The notes under the pieces: generated by a model
The model's input: only the letters and a program-made list of their open reading frames with translations
The model's database searches: none
What the model was told of the DNA's origin: nothing
Program-made: the position numbers and the translations under genes
Shown here: in pieces, positions 1 to 7,006 of the stretch
How the letters are laid out: the number at the start of each line of letters is the position of its first letter
Numbering within the stretch: position 1 is the first letter of the stretch
Assembly (NCBI GenBank): GCA_022701925.1
Contig: JAKONM010000237.1
Location: forward strand, 1 to 24,609
Length of the DNA stretch: 24,609 nt
Direction: 5' to 3'
From: Microbacteriaceae bacterium
GTDB lineage: Bacteria > Actinomycetota > Actinomycetes > Actinomycetales > Microbacteriaceae

Positions 1-346
1 GCAGGCGCATCGAGCCGACGCCCGTGGTGTCACCGGTATGCTCGGGCTCGTCGAAGGACACCCGCACGTGCGACTGAGCGCCCAGGTTGTACACCTCCTG
101 CGGCTTGATCTCGCTCAGCAGGGTCACCAGCCGCGCGCCGTCCGACAGGTCTCCGTAGTGGAGGAACAGCTGGGCGTCCGGGTTGTGCGGGTCCTTGTAC
201 AGGTGGTCGATCCGGTGCGTGTTGAACGTCGAGGCGCGACGGATCAGACCGTGGACCTCGTAGCCCTTGGCGAGCAGCAGCTCGGCGAGGTACGAACCGT
301 CCTGACCGGTGATCCCCGTGATGAAGGCGACCTTCTTGAACGGCAT
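1..346 (-). CDS. gmd: GDP-mannose 4,6-dehydratase, N-terminal part (cut by window edge)
   Basis: Converts GDP-D-mannose to GDP-4-keto-6-deoxy-D-mannose, the entry step to GDP-fucose, GDP-rhamnose and related deoxysugars, in the cytoplasm. About 115 codons are visible, beginning MPFKKVAFITGITGQDGSYL. The Rossmann NADP-binding motif GITGQDG is at residues 10-16, followed by the family hallmarks GLIRRAS, NTHRIDHLY, HYGDLSD and YNLGAQSHVRVSF. The ATG at 346 is preceded by a good ribosome site (GAGGAG, about 6 bases away). It is divergent from the flippase at 696. The catalytic Tyr/Lys and the C-terminal half lie outside the window, so intactness cannot be judged. The family assignment is secure. 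With the mannose-6-phosphate isomerase at 20438-21769 it implies a deoxymannose-derived sugar in the polymer. Confidence 0.95.
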   Translation of the reverse strand, partial: MPFKKVAFITGITGQDGSYLAELLLAKGYEVHGLIRRASTFNTHRIDHLYKDPHNPDAQLFLHYGDLSDGARLVTLLSEIKPQEVYNLGAQSHVRVSFDEPEHTGDTTGVGSMRL

Positions 347-695
347 CGAAAACTCCTCGGGTGCTGGGGGTGCAGCGAAATGGGCGTTCGGGTAGCCCAG
401 ACCACGTGATTCTGCCAGCGGAGCGTCCGCTCCGGTGCCCCTGGTTCGGGTGGGTGCCACTCCTCCTCGTCCTGCGACGGCCGCCACCGCCGCGGATGGA
501 CCGCCGCGGGCTGGAGGCGCCGTTCGACAGCAGCAGCCGACGCCGGGCGGACCTGTTGCCCCGCTTCCCATCGACTTGCGCGGCCGACGAGTGGCCGCGG
601 CGACGGGAGGGGCTATGGTCTGGCGTCGCGGCAGGACCCGACGGCTGCCACCGTTCCACGCTGACCGCGGCGGGCAGGAGAGGGCACGGGAGCAG
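347..695. other. Divergent intergenic region between gmd and the flippase
   Basis: About 350 bases separate two divergent starts. I see no convincing gene here. A TATGGT hexamer at 614-619 fits the TANNNT -10 pattern and would give the flippase a leader of about 70 bases, but no good -35 lies at normal spacing. ATG codons at 435 and 615 are in frame with the flippase. The one at 615 has a purine-rich stretch just upstream, so it remains a possible alternative start. The encoded extension is Arg-rich and unlike a membrane-protein N-terminus. Confidence 0.4.
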
Positions 696-2135
696 ATGGC
701 CGAGGCTCGGATCGGGCAGAACGCACTCGTCACGCTGGTCCTGCAGTGGACCAAGTACCTCGTGCAGGTCCTGTCCCTCATCGTCCTCTCCCACCTGCTG
801 TCGCCGCAGGACTACGGCCTCGTGGCGATGACCTTGACCATCGCCGGGCTCGCGGCGCTGCTCGGCGATCTCGGCCTGTCGCTGGCGGCGCTGCAGGCGC
901 CGACCCTCTCGCAGGCCCAGAAGTCGAACCTCTTCTGGGTGAACGGCGCCCTCGGTGTCGTCGTCATGGCCGCGGTCGCCGGCGCCTCGGTGCCGCTCTC
1001 GCTCTTCTACGGGCAGCCGGCGGTGGTCCCCATCACGCTCGCCCTCTCGGCGGTGTTCGCCCTGAACGGCTTCGGGGTGCAGCTCAAGGTGGACGTCAAC
1101 CGCAAGGGCCGATTCGTCGCTCTCGGCATGATCGACCTGTCCGGCCAGGTGGTGGGATTCGTCGCGGCCGTGGCCGCCGCCCTCGCCGGTGCCGGCTACT
1201 GGGCGCTCGTCGTGCAACAGCTCACCGGGTCCACGGTCGGGCTGCTGGTCGCCGCGCTCATCGCCCGGTGGCGGCCCTCGATGCCCTCGCGCGGCAGCGG
1301 CATCCGCCCGCTCCTGCGCTTCGGCCGCGACACCGTCGGCCTGAACCTGATGAACTACGTGACCAGCAACGCCGACTCGATCGTCATCGGCCGGATGTTC
1401 GGCCCGTCGGTCCTCGGCCTGTACAACCGGGCGTTCCAACTGGTCGTGCTGCCGCTGGACCAGGTGCTGGCGCCGCTCACACGGGTCTTCCTGCCCCGCC
1501 TCACCCAGCTCGATGACGACGAGCGCTTCCACGAAGCCCTCGGCCGCCTCCAGCGGGTCGTCGTCTACGGGATCCTCGGACCGCTGAGCCTGCTCGGCGT
1601 GGCGGCGGCGCCGCTGCTGGGGGTGGTGCTCGGCCAGCAGTGGGTCGGCGCTGCGGCGCTGGTGCACGTGCTCGTGCTCGGCGGCGTCTTCCAGGCCCTG
1701 GAGTACGTGTACTACTGGGCATTCCTGTCCCGGGGCAGGACACGGACCCTGCTGCTGTCCGAGCTCTGCGGGCGAGTGCCGATGGTCGCCCTGATCATCG
1801 GGCTCGCGCCGCTCGGCCCGATCTTCGTCGCCCTCGCCGTCGCGATCGGACAGGCCCTCATCTGGGCGGTGTCGACGGTCTGGTTCGCTCCTCGGTCCGG
1901 GCTGCGACCCCGGATGTTGCTGCAGCCGACCGTGCGCCCGGTCGTCCTCTTCGCGGCGGCGACCGCGGCGACCGCGCTGGTGCAGGTCTTCGCGGCGCCG
2001 CTGCCTCCGCTGCCTCTGCTGCTCGTGCTCGTGGGCACGTGGGGCACTGTCGCCGCCCTCGGAGTAGCGGCGTCGCGCACGTCCCGGAACGATGTTCAGC
2101 TGATCATCGGCAGCATCCGGAGGGCTCCGGCCTGA
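696..2135 (+). CDS. Wzx-type polysaccharide flippase (MOP superfamily)
   Basis: Predicted integral membrane protein of 479 residues that would flip lipid-linked oligosaccharide across the cytoplasmic membrane. Homologous domains are the Polysacc_synt / WzxC-like part of the MOP exporter superfamily. It has regularly spaced hydrophobic helices throughout (about 12-14) and the typical N-terminal pattern: an amphipathic start, then LVLQWTKYLVQVLSLIVLSH and LLSPQDYGLVAM, with LGDLGLSLAALQ in helix 2. The motifs NADSIVIGRMFGPSVLGLYN and LYNRAFQLVVLPLDQV are characteristic of the family. I chose ATG 696 because conserved sequence begins there. An in-frame ATG at 615 would add an Arg-rich 27-residue extension. 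It converges on the glycosyltransferase gene ending at 2202. A second flippase lies at 15553-17049, so this one probably serves a different product or is partly redundant. Confidence 0.9.
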   Translation: MAEARIGQNALVTLVLQWTKYLVQVLSLIVLSHLLSPQDYGLVAMTLTIAGLAALLGDLGLSLAALQAPTLSQAQKSNLFWVNGALGVVVMAAVAGASVPLSLFYGQPAVVPITLALSAVFALNGFGVQLKVDVNRKGRFVALGMIDLSGQVVGFVAAVAAALAGAGYWALVVQQLTGSTVGLLVAALIARWRPSMPSRGSGIRPLLRFGRDTVGLNLMNYVTSNADSIVIGRMFGPSVLGLYNRAFQLVVLPLDQVLAPLTRVFLPRLTQLDDDERFHEALGRLQRVVVYGILGPLSLLGVAAAPLLGVVLGQQWVGAAALVHVLVLGGVFQALEYVYYWAFLSRGRTRTLLLSELCGRVPMVALIIGLAPLGPIFVALAVAIGQALIWAVSTVWFAPRSGLRPRMLLQPTVRPVVLFAAATAATALVQVFAAPLPPLPLLLVLVGTWGTVAALGVAASRTSRNDVQLIIGSIRRAPA

Positions 2136-2201
2136 CCGGGCGGACTCGGGCAGAGCGAGAACGGACCACGACGGCCGCATGGAGCCCGCCGACTGTCAAG
2201 A

Positions 2202-3245
2202 TCAGCGATCCCAATCAATCCTCGACATCAGCCCGTTGCCGACCAGATCGTCGCTCGACGTGTAGACGCGAGTCAGCGCCTCCGAGAAGGGGGACGCGTC
2301 GCCGAAGCCGATGTACCGCGCGTACTCGGGATTGTGCTGCTGCACGTGCGCCGAGTCCGTCATCTTCGCGCCGACCGAGGCGAGGAAGCGCTGGTGCAGG
2401 AGGACCCCGGTCAGGCCGGCTCGATCCGACTGGGAGTTGAACGCGGCCGGAGCGAGTCGGTGCGCAGATTGCAGGAAGCGCGGCCCTCCGCTCCACCGGA
2501 CGAGCGGCGTCTTGTTCAGCGCGGGCGAGCCCACCGGGTTCTCCCCGAAGAACATCCGGTCGCGCACGCCTCCGGTGATCCAGGTGGTCCGGGTCACGGG
2601 ATCGAAGTTGCGCCCGTAGCCGAGGCCGTCGAACAGGTTGCAGACGTCGAACGGGCTCTCACCCGTCCGGACGACGTTGTTGCGCACGTCCTGGCGGCTG
2701 TAGAGGTCGAGGAGCAGGCACTGCAGGCTGTCGATGCGCCGGTCCCGCATCAGCCGGACCAGCTCCGGCAGCCCCCGCGTCTCCGCCCCGTCGAACGAGA
2801 GGAACTCATCGCTGTCCACGAAGAGCACCCATTTGTCGCGGCAGTGCGCCTGCGCGACGGCGTTGACCCAGTCGACGCCGAATTCCGCGTCCTTGTAGGA
2901 CGCCTCGGTCCGGTACACGGTGACCTGGTCGGCGGCACTCAAACACGGGATGGTGTCATCGGTCGAACCGTTGTCGACGATCAAGAAGTGGTCGACCCCG
3001 AGCTGCTCGTAGAAGCGCAACCAGAAGGGCAGGCGGGGAGCCTCATTCCGCATGACGCTGATGAGGACGACATCGGCGTGCTCGATCGACCCCCTGGTCG
3101 TCACCGGGCTCAGCTGCTTGAAGGCCGACCTCGCGCGCAGCGTCGCGCGCGATCGCTCCGTCCGCCGGCCGACTCCCGTTCTGATCGAGCCGATCAGCGG
3201 TGACACTCCGACCGGACGGTCGGATTCGACGTTCCTGGACGACAC
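2202..3245 (-). CDS. GT-A glycosyltransferase, family 2/92-like
   Basis: Predicted cytoplasmic sugar transferase of 347 residues. After a basic 55-residue N-terminal extension, the fold begins with VVLISVMRNEAPRLPFWLRF (about 59-78), then the nucleotide-binding loop DNGSTDDT (91-98) and the metal-binding DxD-type motif VDSDEFL (143-149). The MRNEAPRLPFWLRFYEQLGV pattern is typical of Glyco_tranf_2_4 / family 92-like (DUF23) enzymes rather than classical family 2. The start is GTG at 3245, supported by AAGGAG five bases upstream. An Arg/Ser-rich N-terminal tail precedes the catalytic fold. No transmembrane segment is evident. The gene stands alone, facing the flippase, with a decayed gene upstream, so it may be a late arrival. 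The sugar donor and acceptor cannot be inferred. Confidence 0.85.
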   Translation of the reverse strand: MSSRNVESDRPVGVSPLIGSIRTGVGRRTERSRATLRARSAFKQLSPVTTRGSIEHADVVLISVMRNEAPRLPFWLRFYEQLGVDHFLIVDNGSTDDTIPCLSAADQVTVYRTEASYKDAEFGVDWVNAVAQAHCRDKWVLFVDSDEFLSFDGAETRGLPELVRLMRDRRIDSLQCLLLDLYSRQDVRNNVVRTGESPFDVCNLFDGLGYGRNFDPVTRTTWITGGVRDRMFFGENPVGSPALNKTPLVRWSGGPRFLQSAHRLAPAAFNSQSDRAGLTGVLLHQRFLASVGAKMTDSAHVQQHNPEYARYIGFGDASPFSEALTRVYTSSDDLVGNGLMSRIDWDR

Positions 3246-3338
3246 CGGTGCTCCTTGCGACTCACGCCTCGACGGACGACTCGCAGGAAATGGTTCGCGA
3301 GAACCTCTGGTGACCGACAGCGCTCACCGGGGATGATG

Positions 3339-4060
3339 TCAGTCGCGGCCGCTCCGGACCAGACCGGTCATGCGCAAAGCGATCTCCGTGCTCACGCGCT
3401 GCGGTCATCTGGCGGGTCCCCTCGACGTTCGGGAGCCAGCGAGCGGACACAGGATCGATCCACGCGATCCCGCCGCGTGGCGCCGCGCCGCGCTCCGCAG
3501 GGCGTCGCGCACACCCCTCAGGTCGGTCGCCGACACATCGTCGGGTTCGAAGAGAGGGCCGACCGCCGAGATCGACGCGTCCGGAGCACGCCCCTTCACC
3601 GCCGAGAAGGCTTCGGTCGCGGCTTGCGCGAGGGAGAGCGATGAGACCCGATCGTCTGCAGCACCGCCGACGAGGAAGACGGCCCCGCCGAATCGGACAC
3701 CGTCGCCGCCGATCGGGCGCAGGTCCGTCCGCTGGTGCCCGCCCTCGCGCAGCCCGCGCCCGTTTCGACGACGACGGATCGTGCGCCTCCGCCCTCGTCG
3801 CCGCTCACGGGTGATGACGGGACCCGCGGGGCGTCTGCACACCGCTGATCTGGCGGTCGTGGCGAGGACGGACGTCGATTTGTGCAGCGCCTCGGAGTAC
3901 ACGCCGGCGCTGGTGCAGTCCTCCGCAACGAGGTCCGGGGACCCGCGTCGCAGCTCGGCTGGGGGAAGCGATGGCGCGAACGCTGCCCCGCTCCCGCCGG
4001 CCGACCCGCTGACGACAGGGCCTCCCTCGTCGGCCGCGCCCGCTGGACCATCACCGGCCC
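3339..4060 (-). pseudogene. Decayed SGNH/GDSL hydrolase, fragments in several frames
   Basis: Pieces of one protein can be read in order on the minus strand but in shifting frames. Near 4055 is a block-I-like GDGPAGAADEGG. At about 3932-3868 comes VAEDCTSAGVYSEALHKSTS. Around 3780 VVVETGAG appears in another frame. From about 3708 to 3486, in the first frame, come DGVRFGGAVFLVGG and APDASISAVGPLFEPDD, then DLRGVRDALRSA. From 3470 to 3400 the frame changes to IAWIDPVSARWLPNVEG, and a last shift gives STEIALRMTGLVRSGRD and a stop at 3339. The order and spacing match an SGNH hydrolase, but the active-site Ser (GDS to GDG) and the C-terminal DxxH are not recognisable. At least three frame changes are needed, so a functional product is unlikely. 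Assignment to SGNH is from motif memory, not a search. Confidence 0.6.
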
Positions 4061-4374
4061 TCGACCCCCTCTCGGCAACACCCGTCGCGGGATCTCCGTC
4101 CATCGCTGTGGAGATCGGGTCGACATCGGCGCTCCCTGCCCCGCGCGGTCATCGGACGGGCCTTCGCCTGATCCACGAGACGACACGGTTCGCCTCCCTG
4201 CGAGCGCGGCGGGGCTTACGGTCCTTCGAAGCCTCGTCGCCGACCTCGCGGTGAGGGGCCGCCCGCCGACGCGAAGTCTCGGGCGCGTCGCGAGGCCGTC
4301 CAGCAGCGCGGCGCCCCGAGAAGTGCTGACGGGAGGTCTCCCGCCCCCGCCGTCGTATCGACCTCTTCCCCGGG
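4061..4374. other. Non-coding or decayed stretch
   Basis: I find no supportable gene in these 300 or so bases. Open frames here lack recognisable motifs and ribosome sites. It may be the decayed 5' end and former promoter of the SGNH remnant. A short inverted repeat (CGGGAG, two bases, CTCCCG at 4330-4343) lies about 30 bases downstream of the membrane protein gene on the minus strand, but is too short to call a terminator. Confidence 0.4.
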
Positions 4375-4965
4375 CTACTCCTGTGGCGGCTCCTCCTGCA
4401 GCGGGGAGAGGCCGCTGAAGCGGGCCAGGCCGATGACGACCGCGGTGCCGACCAGCAGGAAGAGCGGCAGCCAGGCCCAGGCGCCCGGCACGATGCCGCC
4501 CGGGATCGCCAGCGCGTAGACGAGGAAGGCCAGCGTCGTGATGCCGAGCGCCGAGACCAGCGGCCGCGTCTGCCGCACCGTCAGCTCACGCCGGGAGAAC
4601 TCCTGGAACTTGTCCCGGAAGGCCAGCCAGACGAAGGCCGCGTTCGCGACCAGCGCGATCACGAACAGCACCCACACCGCGGCGACCTTCTCGGCGCTGG
4701 TGTCCGGGGACTGCACCAGGTTCACGCAGGCGACCCCGGCGATGAAGATCGTCAGCGCCTCGGTCGGCACGTACGAGACCAGCGCTGCCAGCCCGCTGCG
4801 CTCCCCCGTCGAGATCACCGCGCGGGGCTCGACCTGCGGGATCAGCGGCGCGTGGTCGCGCTCCTGCGGTCCGGACGCCTGCGTCAGCGCCGAAGCGCCG
4901 GTCGGCACCCCCATCGACCTCGCCGTGGTGATCGCCGCGATGCGGCCCGCCGATCGGGCGCTCAT
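4375..4965 (-). CDS. Four-helix membrane protein of unknown function
   Basis: Protein of 196 residues that I do not recognise by name. The first 55 residues are polar and likely disordered, followed by four probable transmembrane helices at about 59-83, 95-116, 136-153 and 163-183, and a short acidic C-terminus ending PLQEEPPQE. The first helix carries SYVPTEALTIFIAG, with a Pro and a Glu buried in the membrane segment. A basic loop FRDKFQEFSRRELTVRQTR lies between helices 2 and 3. The ATG at 4965 has a poor ribosome site, but a nine-codon ORF with a good site ends in an ATGA overlap with it (see 4962-4991), suggesting coupled translation. An ATG at 4914 (MGVPTG) is an alternative start. It is divergent from the VanZ-like gene. 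Confidence 0.7.
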   Translation of the reverse strand: MSARSAGRIAAITTARSMGVPTGASALTQASGPQERDHAPLIPQVEPRAVISTGERSGLAALVSYVPTEALTIFIAGVACVNLVQSPDTSAEKVAAVWVLFVIALVANAAFVWLAFRDKFQEFSRRELTVRQTRPLVSALGITTLAFLVYALAIPGGIVPGAWAWLPLFLLVGTAVVIGLARFSGLSPLQEEPPQE

Positions 4966-4991
4966 CGGGTGCCGGAGCAGGTGGAGGGCAT
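4962..4991 (-). CDS. Putative nine-residue upstream ORF (MPSTCSGTR)
   Basis: A short ORF starts at ATG 4991 behind a good ribosome site (GAGGAG, seven bases away). Its TGA stop overlaps the ATG of the membrane protein at 4965 as ATGA. The downstream gene has no good ribosome site of its own, so reinitiation after this ORF is a reasonable reading. The peptide itself shows no known leader features such as runs of one amino acid. It could be a chance ORF. Confidence 0.35.
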   Translation of the reverse strand: MPSTCSGTR

Positions 4992-5171
4992 CGGGGGTCT
5001 CCTCGGAGGGGAGTCGTCCGGGACGGATGCGGAGCCCGGCACCGGCGTGCGGCGTCGCTCGTCATCCTGGGGCGGATCGACTGTAGCCCCGCCGCGATCC
5101 TGCGGATCACCCTGTGGAGACCGGCTGACGACCCGCCGCGCGTCCTCCCCGGCCCGTGACGAGGGCCTGCT

Positions 5172-5177
5172 TACCGT
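5172..5177 (+). promoter_or_regulatory. Putative -10 element for a leaderless VanZ transcript
   Basis: TACCGT matches the actinobacterial TANNNT -10 pattern and ends six bases before the GTG at 5184. That is the spacing expected when transcription starts at the start codon itself. No ribosome site precedes this GTG, which fits. No clear -35 is visible. The same arrangement occurs before the gene at 21882. Confidence 0.4.
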
Positions 5178-5183
5178 GCGGCC

Positions 5184-5786
5184 GTGACCCTCCCGCGCCG
5201 CGTCCCGCTGCCGATCGCCCTGGTGGCCGGAGCGGTGCTCGTGCTGCTGCTGGTGCCGCGGCACGTCGACCTGCCCATCTCGTGGCTCTCCGCGTCGCGC
5301 CTGCTGGGCGACGCGGCCGACGGCGGCACCCCGCTGTGGTGGCTGCTCGAGGACGTGTCGAACGTGCTGCTGTTCGTGCCGGTCGGCGCGGTGCTCGCCC
5401 GCGCGCTGCGTCCGACCGCCGCCGTGCTCGTCGGCTGCTCGCTGAGCGGGGCGTGCGAGCTGGCCCAGCTGTGGATCCCGAACCGGCACGGCTCGCTGCT
5501 CGACGTGTCGATGAACGCGATCGGGACCCTGGCGGGCGTCCTCCTGCTGCTCGCCGTGCGGCGCCGCGCGGCGCGACGGAGCGGGCGCTACGCGACCCTG
5601 GCCGCCCCGCACGTCCCGCAGGACCAGAAGGGCGTGCCCGAGAGGACCTCCGTCGCCTCCATCGCCGTCAGGCACGTGGAGCAGTTCGGCGTGCCGAGGG
5701 CGACGTCCTCCAGCAGGGCCGCGGCGGAGTCGGTCAGCGGCTCCCCCGCGCTCACCTCCGCCTCGCTGCCCACGGGTTCATGGTGA
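5184..5786 (+). CDS. VanZ-like membrane protein with extended C-terminal tail
   Basis: The first 130 or so residues are VanZ-like: a helix at 9-24, then WWLLEDVSNVLLFVPVGAVL (about 52-71), a third helix with the conserved SGACELAQLWIPNRHGSLLD, and NAIGTLAGVLLLLAV. VanZ proteins are small membrane proteins of uncertain function. The founding member raises teicoplanin resistance. Typical family members end soon after the last helix, but no stop occurs in this frame until 5786, giving a 65-residue Ser/Ala-rich tail. That tail lies entirely antisense to a likely zinc-ribbon gene (5588-5755), so the tail may be non-functional read-through. The stop does overlap the next ATG (5780), which would favour coupled translation with the protease. 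The GTG start has no ribosome site and may be leaderless. Confidence 0.7.
   Translation: MTLPRRVPLPIALVAGAVLVLLLVPRHVDLPISWLSASRLLGDAADGGTPLWWLLEDVSNVLLFVPVGAVLARALRPTAAVLVGCSLSGACELAQLWIPNRHGSLLDVSMNAIGTLAGVLLLLAVRRRAARRSGRYATLAAPHVPQDQKGVPERTSVASIAVRHVEQFGVPRATSSSRAAAESVSGSPALTSASLPTGSW
5588..5755 (-). CDS. Small zinc-ribbon protein (55 residues), nested antisense to the VanZ tail
   Basis: A short minus-strand frame encodes MSAGEPLTDSAAALL, then EDVALGTPNCSTCLTAMEA and TPFWSCGTCGAARVA, ending at a TAG. Two CxxC pairs (Cys25/Cys28 and Cys46/Cys49), with an aromatic FW before the second, form a classical zinc-ribbon layout. This is very unlikely to arise as a mere shadow. GTG 5755 is chosen because GAGG lies five bases upstream. 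An in-frame GTG at 5773 lacks a ribosome site. The frame continues open upstream, so the exact start is uncertain. Function is unknown; it may bind zinc and contact nucleic acid or a protein partner. Its whole length overlaps the 3' end of the VanZ frame. Confidence 0.65.
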   Translation of the reverse strand: MSAGEPLTDSAAALLEDVALGTPNCSTCLTAMEATEVLSGTPFWSCGTCGAARVA

Positions 5787-6559
5787 CCCGGCGCTCCGAC
5801 ACCGGCCACCCGCAGTTCGGGGGGCGTGCGGCCCGAGTCGCAGCCGCCGCGGCCGTCGCCGTCGCGCTGCTGGCCGGACCGGTCGGCGTGCCGGGTCATG
5901 GCGACGCGACCCCGACCGCGGCCGCCGTCTCCGGCCGCGCGGCCGCCGCCTCCACCGGCCCCTACGAGCTGACCAGCGCCGCCTCGGCCTCGAAGCCGCT
6001 GCGCTGGCCCGCGTGCCGGCCGATCGCCTACCGGATCAACCGCGCGTCGATGCCGAAGGGGATGGACGCCGTCGTCAAGGCCTCGATGGCGGTCATCGCG
6101 AAGCAGACCGGCGTGCGCTTCCGGTACGCGGGCGCCACGAAGCGCGCCTTCTCCACCACCTCCCGCGCCTCGACGCCGACGATCTACATCGGCTTCACCC
6201 CGAAGCGGAAGGCCTACGGGCGCACCTTCTCCTACCCCGGCGAGATCGGGGTCGGCGGACCGACCGGTGCCTGGTACCAGACCGGCGACCGGCGCTACGA
6301 GGCGATCACGTCCGGCCGCGTGCTGCTGTCGACGACCTTCACCGGGCCGCGGCGGGGGGCGGGCGCGACCTGGCAGTCGCTGATCGTGCACGAGGTGGGG
6401 CACGCGCTGAACCTCTCGCACCGCTCCCCGCTCGGGGACGCGATGCACGCCTCGCTCACCGAGGCCTCGCCCGGCCGCTTCCAGCCGGCCGAGGTCCGGG
6501 CGCTCAAGAAGGTGCTGCAGCGCTCCGGCTGCGACTACGCGGCCTGGTCGCGCCTCTGA
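5780..6559 (+). CDS. Secreted metzincin-like zinc metalloprotease
   Basis: Predicted extracellular protease of 259 residues. A basic N-terminus and hydrophobic stretch (VAAAAAVAVALLAGPVGV, about 18-37) form a signal peptide. The zinc site is HEVGHALNLSH at residues 204-214, fitting HExxHxxxxxH with Glu205 as the general base. The Gly usual at the third position after the second His is Asn here. A Met-turn candidate (DAMHAS, Met222) follows. Upstream segments ACRPIAYRINRA, GVRFRY and TIYIGF resemble the strands of matrixin-like domains. The ATG at 5780 overlaps the VanZ stop (5784-5786) and has no clear ribosome site, so coupling to VanZ is possible. GTG 5783 is an alternative. A strong hairpin begins at the stop codon. 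Substrate unknown. Confidence 0.8.
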   Translation: MVTRRSDTGHPQFGGRAARVAAAAAVAVALLAGPVGVPGHGDATPTAAAVSGRAAAASTGPYELTSAASASKPLRWPACRPIAYRINRASMPKGMDAVVKASMAVIAKQTGVRFRYAGATKRAFSTTSRASTPTIYIGFTPKRKAYGRTFSYPGEIGVGGPTGAWYQTGDRRYEAITSGRVLLSTTFTGPRRGAGATWQSLIVHEVGHALNLSHRSPLGDAMHASLTEASPGRFQPAEVRALKKVLQRSGCDYAAWSRL

Positions 6560-6596
6560 CCGGCCGACTGCGGCGCGGTCGCGTCGCAGGGCCGGT
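6559..6596 (+). terminator. Strong hairpin after the metalloprotease
   Basis: The arm ACCGGCC (6559-6565), then CTGCGGCGC (6568-6576), a GGTC loop, GCGTCGCAG (6581-6589) and GGCCGGT (6590-6596) fold into a stem of about 16 pairs with one GA bulge and one G-T wobble. It begins on the last base of the TGA stop. No T-run follows, as is common for terminators in very GC-rich actinobacteria. Confidence 0.6.
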
Positions 6597-6767
6597 GCCG
6601 GAGCCGCAGCCGGACCTCGTCGGCGCCCCGACCTGACGCGCGGAACAGCTCGAGGCAGGAGCGCGCGCAGCCGGGCGGTCCGATCGCGCTCGTCCGCCGA
6701 GCCGGCCGGGCGCCGCAGCCCGTGGGCGTCGACCCGCAGGACCCGCGGGGTGCAGCGACCGCCGAGT

Positions 6768-6792
6768 GCGCTCGGCCCGCAGGCCGGAGCGC
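6768..6792 (-). terminator. Strong hairpin after the small membrane protein gene
   Basis: GCGCTCGGCC (6768-6777), loop CGCA and GGCCGGAGCGC (6782-6792) form a stem of ten pairs with a single bulge. It lies seven bases beyond the minus-strand stop codon at 6799. It faces the hairpin at 6559-6596, as expected between converging genes. No T-run. The 170 bases between the two hairpins show no gene. Confidence 0.5.
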
Positions 6793-6798
6793 AGCAGA

Positions 6799-6993
6799 TC
6801 AGTGGGCGCGGACGGCGATGCGGGTCGGCGGCTGCACGCGGCGCGGCACGGTGGTCGCACGGCGGTAGGCGGTCTGCGCGCGCTGGCGGTCGTCGGCGAG
6901 CCGCACGGCCCGGCCCATCATCAGGGCGACCACGGCCGCCACGGCGAACCACACGACGACGATCGCACCGACGATCAGGAACACGTTCTCCAT
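6799..6993 (-). CDS. Small single-helix membrane protein (64 residues)
   Basis: Begins MENVFLIVGAIVVVWFAVAA, with one long hydrophobic helix at about residues 4-26, followed by a basic cytoplasmic tail rich in Arg (RLADDRQRAQTAYRRA and PRRVQ). The positive-inside rule puts the C-terminus in the cytoplasm. The ATG at 6993 is chosen over the upstream in-frame ATG at 7077 because AAAGAGG lies six bases before it and because the hydrophobic helix starts at once. No family is recognised. It is divergent from the SGNH lipoprotein gene, sharing an intergenic region with two CCCCCGAA motifs. A strong hairpin follows its stop. Confidence 0.65.
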   Translation of the reverse strand: MENVFLIVGAIVVVWFAVAAVVALMMGRAVRLADDRQRAQTAYRRATTVPRRVQPPTRIAVRAH

Positions 6994-7006
6994 GCCAGGC
7001 CTCTTT

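Noticed and set aside
576..619. TTGCGC (576-581) with TATGGT (614-619) as a third promoter of the unit A/B type
   Set aside because: The spacing is 32 bases, far outside the 16-18 required.
435..695. Longer flippase start at ATG 435
   Set aside because: The extra 87 residues are Pro/Arg-rich with no resemblance to the family. Conserved sequence begins at 696, with 615 as the only reasonable alternative.
30..2180. A 700-codon open frame on the minus strand across gmd and the flippase
   Set aside because: It is antisense to two recognisable genes and its product is an Arg/Glu/His/Gln-rich sequence typical of shadow frames in GC-rich DNA.
3262..3450. Separate 62-codon minus-strand gene
   Set aside because: Its first part continues the SGNH remnant in a shifted frame and the rest has no motif. 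It is treated as part of the pseudogene region.
4330..4343. CGGGAG-GT-CTCCCG as a terminator for the gene ending at 4375
   Set aside because: The stem is six pairs with a two-base loop, too tight to be convincing, and it lies about 30 bases past the stop.
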